NCBI GenBank assembly: GCA_019916065.1
Contig: CM034241.1
Location: 19,085,228-19,149,227, forward strand
Reading direction: 5' to 3'
From: Vitellaria paradoxa
Taxonomy: Eukaryota; Streptophyta; Magnoliopsida; Ericales; Sapotaceae
DNA length: 64,000 nucleotides
The position numbers and the translations under genes are program-made. Shown here piece after piece: positions 46,808 to 58,483 of the stretch. Under the pieces are notes generated by a model. That model was given only the letters and a program-made list of their open reading frames with translations. It searched no databases and was not told the DNA's origin. The first letter of the stretch is position 1; every line of letters begins with the position of its first letter.

Positions 46808-48130
46808 CATTGAATAAAACTGTTAGTTTTTAATTTTTAATTTTTGCTTTCATTTTTTTTTAAACTGAACATGAAAACTGTTTTCAAAATTTTTAGAAAT
46901 TATGAAACATAAAAATTGTATTTTCTCATGTTTTCATTTTCAGTTTTGATTTTCTTCCACAATTATTACTATTTATTATTATCACCCACCGTTAAACACC
47001 ATCATTTGCCAGCCACCACCCACATCTGATCACCGTCTCCCTCCACCTCCAACCATTCCCACCACTGCCTCCCCCCCTCCCACGAACATCTGGTCATTGC
47101 TAACAACCACTGCCTGTTGCCACCACCACCCATGTCACTCCCACCCACCACCAACCATCGGTAGCCACCACCCCTTCAACCACTACCACCGGCTGGCTAC
47201 CATCTTTGCTACCAATCGCCACCCATCTCTGACCACCACCGCCGTCAACCGTCGCCCATCTTCAATCACCATTAACCTCTAGTCATTGTGTTTTATTAAA
47301 TTAACTAATTATATGAAATATATTTGATTAAATTATATTTAATAAATAATGTATTAAAATAATTAATTTTTAAATTAATTAAATTAAATTAATACAATTT
47401 AGTTATATTATTTATTAAAAATAATTTAAGTAAATATATTTCATATTGATTTAATTAGTTAATTAAATTAATACATTTTAATTATATTAAATTATTAAAA
47501 ATAATTTAATAAAATATATCTCATACAATTTATTAAATTAAATTAATTAATTAAGTAACCTAATTTTATTATATTATTTATTAAAAATAATTTTAGTTTA
47601 ATAAAATATCTAAATAAAATAATTCATTTTAACATGAAGCAATAAAAATAGAGAAAGTGTTTTAATAAATACAAAATAATAAATATATTAAAAATATATA
47701 AATTGATGAGTCTTTCAATGAACATAAGTATATTTTTGCTTATATTACCGTATCATTTAAAAAATTTTTGAAAACTACTTAAAAATTAAAATATTTATGT
47801 GTAGACAAAATGATAATAGAGTAAAATAGACAAAATTGTTAATTTTATTTGCATAGAATATTTTTATTTTAAATATTTTTAAATTTTTATTTTCTATTTT
47901 TAAATATTTTATAGTTAAAAATAATGTGTTTGGCAGATGATTTTAAATGCTGGTGGCAGTGATAATAGTACTGGAGGTGGAAGATGATGAAAATGAGAAC
48001 TTGAGAAAAACATATTTTTTATGTTTTCATAGTTTTAAAAAAAATTGAAAACAGTTTTTATTTTACTTGAAAACCAAGAACTCAAAAAAAATGAATGTGA
48101 AAATTAAAAATTAAAAGTTTTTTCAAACAG
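46808..48130. mobile_element. DNA transposon-like element with ~150-bp inverted ends
   Basis: The left end (46808-46960) and right end (47970-48130) are inverted copies. For example, TAGTTTTTAATTTTTAATTT on the left corresponds to AAATTAAAAATTAAAAGTTT on the right, and both arms carry a GAAAACTGTTTTCAA-like block. Inside is a CCACC-rich block (46980-47282) and an AT-rich part (47290-47700) related to 52430-52960. Long TIRs suggest a Mutator-like or MITE-type element. No transposase or target duplication seen. Confidence 0.55.
46980..47282. repeat. CCACC-rich imperfect repeat
   Basis: Strongly strand-biased sequence of CCACC, CACCAC and ACCATC words, far higher in GC than everything around it. 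It gives long but meaningless His/Pro/Thr frames. It lies just inside the left inverted end of the TIR element. Confidence 0.8.
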
Positions 48131-50480
48131 AGAAAACATCCTTTTTATGTTTCAATAATTTTTAAAAATTTTAAAAATAGTTTTTATTTTTTAAAAAACT
48201 AGAAATAAATTTACAAAATGAGTTTTCAGTTTCATGTTTAGTTTTCAAATAAAATAAAAAGATAATTGAAAACTAAAAATTGAAAGTTTTCAAAAAGAAA
48301 AAAAAAATGTCGTTGGAAGCTTATTTCATGTACATTTCTATCAAATTCTAATTTTCACCGAAAAGGGTCCTATTTCTATCTTTATCCCTATTTTTCTTCT
48401 ATAATTAAATAAAGGTAAATCTCTTTCTTTATAAAAAACAAAAATAATAGAAATTATTATTAGATTTTGCTTTCAATTTTATATTTTTTAATTTTATTTA
48501 TTAAAATACTTAGTAATATTATTTTTCGTTTCATTTTTTAAAAAATCAAGACTAAAGAAATATACGAGACCATAAAAAAATATGTTTTTAGCGGTGTTGA
48601 GATTAAATTTGAGTTTCATCTTTTATTTATTTATTTATTTATTTTTTGCATTCTAATGTACAATTAAATTATATATTTACATTATTTTTTATTTTTTTTT
48701 AATTTTTTGATATAATAATTAATCACATTTCTTGAATTATAAATTAATTTTTAGAACACTTTAAAACATATTTTTAAAATAATTTTTTTTGAGTTTAGTC
48801 ATAATAATACCCTTATGAAAAATAATATTTCTCAATTTATGGCTCTTTGAAAAATAATATTGCCAACATGAAAGTTGGATGTCACATGTTTTTAATAAAT
48901 TAAACAAGTTTATTGTCAAATTAAAAAAGTTAACTATAGAAACAAATTATTGAAAATTTATTTATACGCACACGTATTTGGTCAAACAACTATGGACATA
49001 TGTTAAGAAGGGGCATGAATTATATAAGATAAAATAACAAATATTAAAAAAAAAATAAGAAGAAAGACTTAGATCCAAAAACCAAAAAAAAAAAAAAACA
49101 CCTCAAATATCAAGAATAGTAGAACAATGTAGATAGAGCTAAAAATAATTCTCAAAAAAAGTGAATCAATTAAATGCAAATTTTTAGCATTAGCAACTCT
49201 TCTTCCAATGTAAAAATTTCCGGCATAAAAAGTCTCAATTTAACTTTGATTGTTTAATAATGTTATAGGTAAACAATTTTATTTAATTTTTAAGTTTTAA
49301 TGTGTAATTTTCTTTTACTTTTCTACATGTTCAAATATCAATTTTAATTAAGAATGATAATTTTTTATTAAATAAATCCTACATGACAATAAATTTTCAT
49401 TTTATTTTATACTTGGCAAAATAGTATTATGTAAATTATTTTTAAAATAATAGTAGATTGGAAATTATATACATACACAATGACAGATATAGAAAATATA
49501 GTGGGTGAGAGTAAACTTAAAATGTAGTGTAATTTTTAATCGATAGTCGATATATGTAAGTAATGATAATTGAGTAATCGGGTCAAAAGAAAAATTTTAG
49601 TGAGTGCAATATTAAAAAAATATGTATAACCAAATTTTTTTAAAGAGTAGGAGAATTATCGAATAGTCATTTTTGTCCATGTACAAACACATTTTTTTTA
49701 CACTAGTAAAAAAAAGAAAAAGAGAAAAAAAAAGAAAAATTGTACACTTGAGGTTTTTTTTGCCAACAATCCTTTTACAGTTGACTTTTTAAATTGTTAA
49801 TTAATTTATTTAATTTGTAAAGAAAATCTAGCATCTAATTTTCTCACAAGAAATAGATATGTTATGAAAGATATTGTTTGGAAATTATTTTTGAGAAAGT
49901 AGGAGATTGGAAATTATTTTATAATACTATGGGAAAAAAATTCAATTTTTTTCGTTATTTTTTTGTTTTATAAAAGAATAAATTGCACTTACCTACTCTC
50001 AACATGTGAGTGCTTACACTTAGATCCTTTGACATTTAAAAATTATACTTATATTCTTTATTTTGAAATATTGTTAATAATGATACCATTTGATTAGATC
50101 AACCATCAAATTTTAATAGAAAATGTCAAAGTAACCAAAAGATTTGACATTTTCTCTATTTTGGCCATCTCTTTCTCACATCTTGTCAGTTTTCTTTACT
50201 AAAATTATCAAAAATAAGTAAAAACAAAATGAAAATTCTTGTAAAGAAAACTAATGAATATGTAAGAAGGGGAGGGGTAAAATAAAAATAAGCACATAAA
50301 ATTTTTGTTACTTTGATATTTTTTATTAAGTTCTAACGGTTAATTAAATGGAAAGTGGATAATATTAAGAACATTTTTAAAATAAAAGAAATAAGTGTAA
50401 TTTTTAAATGTTGAGGAGTTTGAATATAATTTTTTAAATGTTTTGCGAAAGTATGTATAATTTACCCAAATAATTTCATA
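48131..50480. other. AT-rich intergenic DNA
   Basis: No genes. Includes a diverged second copy of the right TIR segment (48135-48300), an ATTT tetranucleotide run (~48620-48645) and A runs. Confidence 0.6.
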
Positions 50481-51190
50481 ATAATTTGAGTGCGGTACAA
50501 CAGATGCGGTCCCCTCTTGACAGTTATAACGAATGAATCCACTCATCCTCACTCGCACTTTTATCTGGAGCGGTCTCTCTTTCTCTCTTAGTTTTGGATT
50601 TTGAACTTTAAAAAAAGAAAAATAGTGAAACAATTGGTGGTTTCATCTACACTACTGCTGCTACAAGCGCCAACGCTATTATCTGATTGCTGCCACAAAG
50701 GTGTTACTTAACGTGGGGATCTGAAGCCAAAAGTGACAAGGCGGACTTTGTGGTGACTTTCCGTTAGATTGGTCCATTGTTCTCTGTTCACCTCCACAGA
50801 GATAAACGCTCATACCAAACCCTTTGATATGGTTACGTAAACTTTTTCTCTCCCTCTGATGGTATATATATATATATCTTTGTCTCTATATATACATATC
50901 TACGTCTGCTTGGGCATTTGGAAAATGATTTTCTGAGTTTCTATTTCTTGTTTCTAGATTTTTTAAGGAAAAGGATTATTTCTATTTTATTTTATATAGT
51001 TTAATATACGCACTACTTTGGATAATATTTATTTTCTTGCTCAAAAAATGGGCTTTGATTCTTCTTGTTCCAATAAAAAAAGTGATATCTCCTTTTTGTA
51101 TGTCGGTGATATGTTATACATTTTGTTGTTTGTTTTAATTTATTCTGTTCTTAGAAATCTCTCTCTCTCTCTTTCTCTCTCTTATGCCTA
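50481..51190. other. GC-richer non-coding island
   Basis: 50490-50830 is clearly less AT-rich than the neighbourhood and ends in TA and CT runs (50865-50880, 51155-51182), as might a promoter/leader region. No coding exon could be found on either strand, so it is not called as a gene. Confidence 0.4.
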
Positions 51191-51491
51191 TTAATTTTTA
51201 TCTTTATTGTTTGAGAAAATTGGAGCACTCTTTTAATTTTTTAAAGCCCTAATTTTCTATTATTTACAATTTGATTATTGCCTTTTAGAGTAATCTGTTT
51301 TCATTTATTACTTGCCTAGATGATATATTTGCTATTTGATTAGTTTATATTTTTCATAATTCTTTTTTTTTTTCTTTATTGTTCCTCCGTCTTGATTAGT
51401 TTTCAAGGCTTTTGTTTGTTTGAACCACACAAAATTGAAGGGAAAATCTCTGAAAATAATTAGCAACACATATTACTTTATAGTCTTGTTT

Positions 51492-52030
51492 TAATATCTA
51501 AACTGTATATTTAAAATTTAAAATAAATTCATAAAATTATATTTAATAAAAGTTTTATTTTTAATAAGATTATAAATTAAATTCTAATAATCAGTGCAAG
51601 CATAATAATCTAAAAATTAACATACCAATCAATTAGAATTTAATTGACAATAAAAGAGATAAGGATACAAATTTTAACTTATTAAATAAAATTAAATTAA
51701 CTATAATTTTTAATTAAATAGAATTCTATTAGATAATTATAAATTAAGATAGATGTTTAAATAATATTTCAATATTTAGTTTTGAAAGTCACGTATCACA
51801 ACTATAGCACGAGTTAGATTTTACGTAGTGTAAAAGCGTTCCCTTTCATTGTTAATTGAACACTTGATTAGTGTGTTAATTTTTAAATTATTATGCCTAC
51901 ATTAATTATTAGAATTCAATCTAAATAAAAATTATAATACTAATTGATAATTTTATAATCTTATCAAAAATATATTTTTATTAAATATAATTTTATGAAT
52001 TTATTTTAAATTTTAAATATATTTGTTAAA
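51492..52030. mobile_element. MITE-like inverted repeat, ~530 bp
   Basis: Left arm ~51492-51650 and right arm ~51858-52030 are inverted copies over 150 bp or more: AAATAAATTCATAAAATTAT on the left and its complement ATAATTTTATGAATTTATTT on the right. Also CTAATAATCAGTGCAAGCAT versus the complement of ATGCCTACATTAATTATTAG. The ~200-bp middle is unique. A transcript would fold into a long hairpin. Target duplication not resolved. Confidence 0.7.
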
Positions 52031-55000
52031 TAGAATGCTTTGTTCTAAAAAATATTTATAAATATAATTTTATGAATTTAAAATTATAATTTATATTCAT
52101 CATATTATAATTTCAAATATATATTTTTAACGAAATCTATTTAAATTCTCTTCTTAACCAATATATTTAGATAAACATCATAAACAAACAAAGAGAGACA
52201 AATGATTAGTACGTAAGTAAATTATTTTTGAATCACATGATAATTATATAATTTTTGTTATTATTATCTTAATTTATTATACTTATCAACTTATATCACG
52301 CCTTAGCTAAAATATATATTGGTTGTAAGTAATTTCAATAAATCAGTATCAAATGTTTGATATTTATTGGATTCAATAATATATTCCTATCTGAAATAGA
52401 TTATATTTTATTTAAAAAAAATAAATTTTATTAATTTTTTACAAAGTTAATTAAATTTAATAAAATATATTTATATTTATTTAATAATTATTTAAATTAA
52501 ACCAAATATATTAAATTATTTTAAGTACATTATTCATGAAAAATAATTTAAGTCAATAAAAATAAAATGTACTAAATATAATAAAATTATATTATTTAAT
52601 TAAAAATAATTTAATAAAATGTACTTCATATTAATTTCTTAAATATATTAAATTAAATTAAATTAAATAATTGAATTAATAGTTATTATTTGATTTAATT
52701 TAATTAACTAGTTAATTATTTATTAGGAGTAATTTAATAAAATATATTTCATATTAATTTAATTATAATTATTTTTTCACATTAATGAAATTAAATTAAA
52801 TTAATACTAACTATTTATTTTAATTTAATTAATTTAATTATATTATTTATTTTTTAAATTAGCTAAATTAATTTAATTTAGTAACATTATTTATTAAAAA
52901 TAATTTTACTTTAATAAAATATTTGAATAAAATAATTCATTTTAATGTGATGCAACAAAAATGGTCAAAACGTTAACATTATGACAAAAAAATAGAGTGA
53001 AAATATTTTTCTTTTTACATTTTTTTGTTTAACATTTTATTTTCTTAGAAATAAAAAAATAAAATTAGACTTAGTAAACAAGTTCTTTTTGCCTCTTTAA
53101 AAGTCAATAAATATAAACAGAAAAACAATAAATATAAAAATTACCAAGCGAGACCTTAATATTTCAAAAATTTTAATCAACTAAATGTCGTATTACCAAA
53201 TCAAATATTAATTAAAAAACTAAAACATTATTAAATAGATATAATTAGGTTCACAAGTTTGATATAACCCGTATGTAAACCCCAATAATAATCCATTATT
53301 AATTGGTATAATTGGGTTCAACTTGTTTAATTAAAACTTGTTTATGACCCAACCCAAATCCTCATTTGTTAGCTCTAATTGGGTGTTAAGCCTTTCAATT
53401 GAAGCTTTGTTTTTGAGAAAAATTAATCTTCATATTTGATTTGTGATAGAAAAGGCAGAAAAATATGGGATTTAAGAATTTAAAATAATTAGGTTAAAAA
53501 TAATTTATCAATAAATGTCATTTATATTTTATATTTTTTTAATTTACTCAAATAAAATTATATATTTTGTATATTCAATATTTCATTTGCCTTTTCCTTT
53601 TTATTTTTGCTATTCTTTCATTTTTTTTTCCTCAAAATCATTAGATTGGGGATTTAGAGAGGAAAATGAAAAGAGAATTTAAAATTACTTGTGTTTGGTT
53701 TGTGTTGTTTGTATTGAAAATGATAAGAAAAAACATATAGAAATCAAAAAATTAAAAATAATTAAATTAGAATACTAATTTTTTATTAATGAATGCTTTA
53801 CATTTTCATATATATATATATATATATATTCTAATCACTCAATTAATATGCATTTGAAAATTTATATTTCTTTCATTTTTCCTTTATTTTCTTCTTATTT
53901 TTTCCAAACTTTTTTTCACCAGATGATATATATAGACAAACTGAGGCAGTTAGGGTTCAAAAGAAAAATAGACTGAATATTGTTCCTCACAAGAAGGGCG
54001 CACCCACGGTCATCCCGCAGCCATCCTATGACTTAGAGAGGACTTCCCGCACGGCAAATTCTTAAAGTTCTACTCTCTGGATTTTCACGCGCCTAACTGT
54101 GGCCATCTTACGGTCTTACTGCATTATAGTGCTCTGGCTCTATTTGGCTTTTCACAGACTTCTAATAGCATGCAAACACAGCTTTCTTGAGGCATTTTCA
54201 CTTCTTCTTGATTCAAGACTCCAGTGCCTTAGCCTACACTAAGTCTAGATATTGCAAAACACTTTCTTTGGCCATGGATTTGCCAATTACAATTTTAGCC
54301 TTAACAGAAAGAAATTATAAATTTAACATAATATAAAATTAATACAATTTTATTTTATTTTAAAATATTTAAATATAAACAAAAATAAATATGAAGTAAC
54401 CCTATGAACTTTTCTTAACCCTATGCCTATAGATGACTTGCTCATCGCTACAACAATGACTAGCCTCCTCGATCTTTAACTACTTACAGTCAAATCCAAA
54501 CCTCCAAAATTCAATTTTTTTTTTATTTTTTTTTCAACTATTTCAAAATTTGAATTAAAGTATGAACTTTAGAAAAACCCCCTTCTAAATAGTCATTAAA
54601 ACCCTTTCTTGTAGTTATAGATAGCTCAACCCTCTCTATATATTCGAGTGTCGTTTTACAATGTTCCTAATCTCTGCGCTCTGCATCCCACTTGATGCAG
54701 CTTCCTCTCAAAATCAATTTTTCTCTACCTCCTAGGCACTTCTTAATCCAATTGCCATCATCCATACAGTACAATCTCTCTCACCCCATTCACATGATAT
54801 GGGGTGCTTATATAGGCATTAATAAAACCCTAGTCATTGCCGGCCTCACGGCTCCTTGCTCTCTCCTCCTTTCTCTTCTGACACCATTGCGGTTCAAATT
54901 CATCTACATCAAAGTAGTCTAAATGGGTTTCCTAGTTGACTCTGATTCTCGCTTTGTCTAGTGAAAATTCTCCAAAATCTTTCTCTGTGACTCGTCTTTG

Positions 55001-55188
55001 TTATTTGTCCTTACATCAAATCATGTTTTCAAAGCATCGAATTTGGTTGGCCAAGCTATATTAGGTGGCGGGACAGGGGTGGAAATTGAAGAAGAACGGA
55101 AATTGGAGAGTGGGTTTAGGGATTTGGGGTGGCATGAGAAAGGGAAGTAGGAGGGGGGACAGTGAGATGGAAATGGCATTAGAGTTGA
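52031..55188. other. AT-rich DNA, then non-coding unassigned sequence
   Basis: 52300-53100 is low-complexity and contains a relative of the AT-rich core of the 46.8-48.1 kb element (e.g. AATAAAATAATTCATTTTAA in both). A TA run lies at 53811-53829. 53930-54300 and 54650-55180 have normal complexity but no sustained frame; the short frame at 54692-54922 has no recognisable domain. Confidence 0.5.
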
Positions 55189-56220
55189 TGTGATAGCCTA
55201 AAAATTTCTATTTTTATAATAAAGTAAATTTTGGAAATAGTTATGGTGGAATGGAATATAGATAGTATTAGTTGTGATGAATTTGAAAATTTTAGGCTTT
55301 ATTGTGCTTATAAAATATACTAGGCTTAAGAATGCAAGAGTTACCCATTTGGCCAAGGGAGAGGAGTCTTGGGTGCACAACATGAAACTCTCATGGGCAT
55401 ATGCCTAAGAATGGGTCAGGTGCCCGAGCCACTGCTGAGGTCAGCTACTATGATGACAGTTTGATTTGCACTTGGTCTTTCCAACTTAGCCTTTTCAAGC
55501 TGTGACAATGGAAGGATTGCAAGAGAGGGGAGGTAGCCTACTGTAAAATGCTTGGCCTCCAAGCATATAAGTGTACATGTATGTGTAATGGTGGAGAGAG
55601 AGAGAGAGAGAGTTTCGGTCGAAGAAAAGAAAAAAAGAACCAGGAAGAGTAAAAGGAAACTGAGGTTTGGTAAGTGGCTCAAACCTTAACCAAATTCAAA
55701 TTAACTTTGTAGAAATGAAATCAAACCTATATTGAGCTTATGTATTTAATCAGTTTGTTGCTAGGATTAATGGTTTGGATATACGATCTACTTGAATTTT
55801 TTCGAGTTTGCTGGTGAAGCTACAGACTTTGCTCAAGCTCACTATTTCCTTCGTTTCTTCACTTGAAGTAGGGATTTAATGCCTTTTACTAACCTATATG
55901 ATGTGTAGAGAAGATTAGAATAATATTAGTATAACTATCTTAAGTTTTAGATGAAATCAGTAGAAGACAATGGGAGTTATATATATGTATAATGTATGTA
56001 TATGCCTATAGTGAAGAAAATAAAATTTAATCCATACTTGGATCCATAACTGATGAAAACAGAAATTGTTTGCTCCATTTGATACCTATAAGTTTTGTGA
56101 TAATATTGGAAATAAGAAAATTCAAGAATTTTGTTCAAAACTAAGTCAATTTGAGGTCCCAAGTGGATAGCCACGAGAGAGCAGAAAACAGAGCATCAAA
56201 CCTGTAATCTGTCCAGATTC

Positions 56221-56380
56221 CTTAGGCACACATGAAAGTTCCTTGTTGGGCGCCCACCATCTTGGGCACACGAGGGATTTTTCTATTGTGCACACGGCAT
56301 CTTAGGCGCACATGAAATTTACCTATTGGGTGCCCGCCAGCATGGGCGTATATGAGGAGTCACAGTTGGGCGCCTACTAA
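56221..56380 (+). repeat. 40-bp minisatellite, 4 copies
   Basis: Four units of exactly 40 bp, each starting CTTAGGCACACATGA or a variant and ending in TTGGGCGCCCACCAT or a variant. Differences are mostly transitions. GC-rich against its surroundings. Confidence 0.9.
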
Positions 56381-56911
56381 CCCTTGTGCAAATTTTGGAC
56401 TTAGTTTTATTTGGTTCTTCCACCATAGATATATAAAGGTTTTAGTAGTTATATTTTGCATGACACTCTAATTTATCTAGCATGTTAGTTTTGTGATCAC
56501 GAAAAAGTGTTTAATGATTTAAAATGAAATTAATTTTTATTAAGTTGTGAATTGAGGTTGTATGAATAATATGATAGACTTGTCATGTTAAAACTCTTGT
56601 TGACAAGTGATGATAATTGAGTAAGCTCTGAATAAAAGATGTGGAAAGAGAAGGAGATGATAAGTATTATAGTTGATTAGAATGTATATATGTGTTGTTT
56701 GAAAGTTTTGAGATCGTGAAAGTATGACATTGATTAAAAGAACTGTGAATGTAATATAGTAACACTGAGATTGATATTATGGCATGGGAGTGGTGGGTAT
56801 AAGAAAATAGGAAGGATATAGAGATTACCCTAGGGTTGAAAAACCTAAAACCTGCACAGGAATTAGTATTTATGCCAGGAAGTTAGTAGCCTAAAACATG
56901 ACGTGTGATGT

Positions 56912-57051
56912 GGCAAATTGTGGCCCCTAATGATGATGTAAATTAAGGCTAATCGTGGCCTCTTACGACAACATAAAATAAGGCTAATCGTGGCCTTTAA
57001 CGATGATGTGAACTAAGGCTAATCGTGGCCTTTAATGACGACGTTAATTGT
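56912..57051 (+). repeat. 35-bp minisatellite, 4 copies
   Basis: Four units of exactly 35 bp starting at 56912, 56947, 56982 and 57017 with GGCTAATCGTGGCC (first copy GGCAAATTGTGGCC) followed by a GATGATG-type part. Confidence 0.92.
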
Positions 57052-57362
57052 GCCGACCCTCATAATTAAAGTAAGAATAGTGAATAAATAAGAATCATTA
57101 TGAAAATGGTTACTAAAGTGAGTGATAATTGAATAAAAAGATGAGATTTGTGACAGTAATTATGACGTGTGTTTATATAAGGTCTATTTTGATATTGAAA
57201 TTATAATGCTTATATGCACGACGATTTGGGTTTTGTTTAATGATGTTGCCTGGTTATGTTGAGATGTGAATATATTGAATTATAAATGTTAGCATTGTTT
57301 TACATTATTACTTTACATATTATATATGTTTTTATGATACTTTATAAGCACAAGTGAACTAC

Positions 57363-57467
57363 TGCTCATGTTCCTACAAATTATATTGCAGGAGCAGATC
57401 CTAAGAATTAGGTTGTGCTCATGTTCCGACAGATTATATTGTAGGAGTAGATCCTAAGAACTAGGTA
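57363..57467 (+). repeat. 53-bp tandem duplication
   Basis: Two copies, starting at 57363 and 57416, of TGCTCATGTTCCTACAAATT ... CTAAGAATTAGGTTG, differing at a few positions. Confidence 0.88.
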
Positions 57468-57956
57468 GGCATTTGGTGGGCTTAGAAGTGCATTAGATGT
57501 GGTCGGCATTGCATTTTTTATTTATTTAAGTGATTACACTTGAAAAGTGTAATTACAAACTCCCTAACTCAACACTTATTCATGCATTTAAATAATTAAA
57601 GTTGAAGTTTTAGTGTTATTGTATTACTTATACTTTTATTGTTTATTTGCAGAGAAAAGGGCAAGGATGTCGAAGTTTATAGCTATGGAAATGGCTGAGA
57701 AAACGAAAGAAATGTCATGGTTCAAACCCCACCTTGGATGGTCAAGACTAGCCCAAAGACTCAACCTAAAGGAGGAAGAAAAGCAAGAAATCAAGATACT
57801 TGGGGGTCGGGACCGTTCATCTAATGGTCGGGACCACAGTGTATAGGATTTGAGAAGAAAGCTTTCTGTGGTCCTGACCCCCAGATTAGACGGTCGGGAC
57901 CACTGTGTATCCGAAATTCAAGAATTGAAGCACTTCTTTTAGGGTTTCTTGGCATC

Positions 57957-57964
57957 TATATAAA
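57957..57964 (+). promoter_or_regulatory. TATA box of element D LTR
   Basis: TATATAAA followed by CACGGCC and a GAAGAGGAGG word, the same core arrangement as in the other Athila-like LTRs of the window. Confidence 0.7.
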
Positions 57965-58357
57965 GAGCTTTTGCACGGCCAAGAAGAGGAGGAAGCCCTT
58001 TTTTATTTTTGCACCTTCAATTGAGAGTTAGAATAGAATTTTGAGAGTTTTTAGAATAGTTTTTAAACTTGGATGCGTGGATTCATGGTTTTCGTTGGAG
58101 CTTTCATCGTTGTCTTTGCAGTGATTCTTCACCTCGTCTTTTACATTCGCTTTATGTTGTAAGTTGCACTTTAATCTATTTCGTTTTATTTTGATTTGTT
58201 TCGTAATATCATGTTTTGCTTGTTTCAATTCTCTTTTCATATGATTGAATGCTATTTGATTGTTTTTAAGATACTTAAAGTAGTTTTAGCGTAAAACCCT
58301 AATCTTGATTCAACGAATCAAGAAAGGGTAGTTCACGAAAAGCCTTGGGGTGTTCGT

Positions 58358-58483
58358 AGTCCCTTCGCGTAGGTTGCGAAACCCTTTGCATAGGTTTCAA
58401 GACCCTTCGCGTAGGTTGCGAAACCCTTCGCGTAGGTTTCGAGACCCTTCGCGTAGGTTACGAAACCCTTTGCGTAGGTTGCG
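58358..58483 (+). repeat. 21-bp minisatellite in element D LTR, 6 copies
   Basis: Six units such as AGACCCTTCGCGTAGGTTGC, followed by a palindromic TTTCGCGAAGGG. Same array as in the solo LTR (seven units). Confidence 0.9.

Larger units (their letters stand above)
55189..57530 (+). mobile_element. Chromovirus-type LTR, interrupted by element D
   Basis: Starts TGTGATAGCCTAAAAATTTC, typical of Tekay/Del-like LTR starts. It carries three internal minisatellites (56221, 56912, 57363) and a GA run (55593-55613). Near 57360-57470 are phrases such as TATATTGCAGGAGCAG that are common toward the 3' part of such LTRs. Element D begins at 57531, so the right end of this LTR lies beyond D, outside the window. 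Likely non-coding. Confidence 0.5.

Noticed and set aside
47097..47282. His/Pro/Thr-rich frame
   Set aside because: Product of the CCACC-rich repeat inside a transposon-like unit.
50490..50880. Promoter of a host gene
   Set aside because: Composition is suggestive, but no downstream exon or splice pattern was found.
54692..54922. 76-codon frame with membrane-like segments
   Set aside because: No homology recognised and no flanking gene signals; kept as unassigned DNA.
56221..57051. Regularly spaced repeats that could look like a CRISPR array
   Set aside because: The units are contiguous 40- and 35-bp minisatellites without unique spacers, in a plant LTR.
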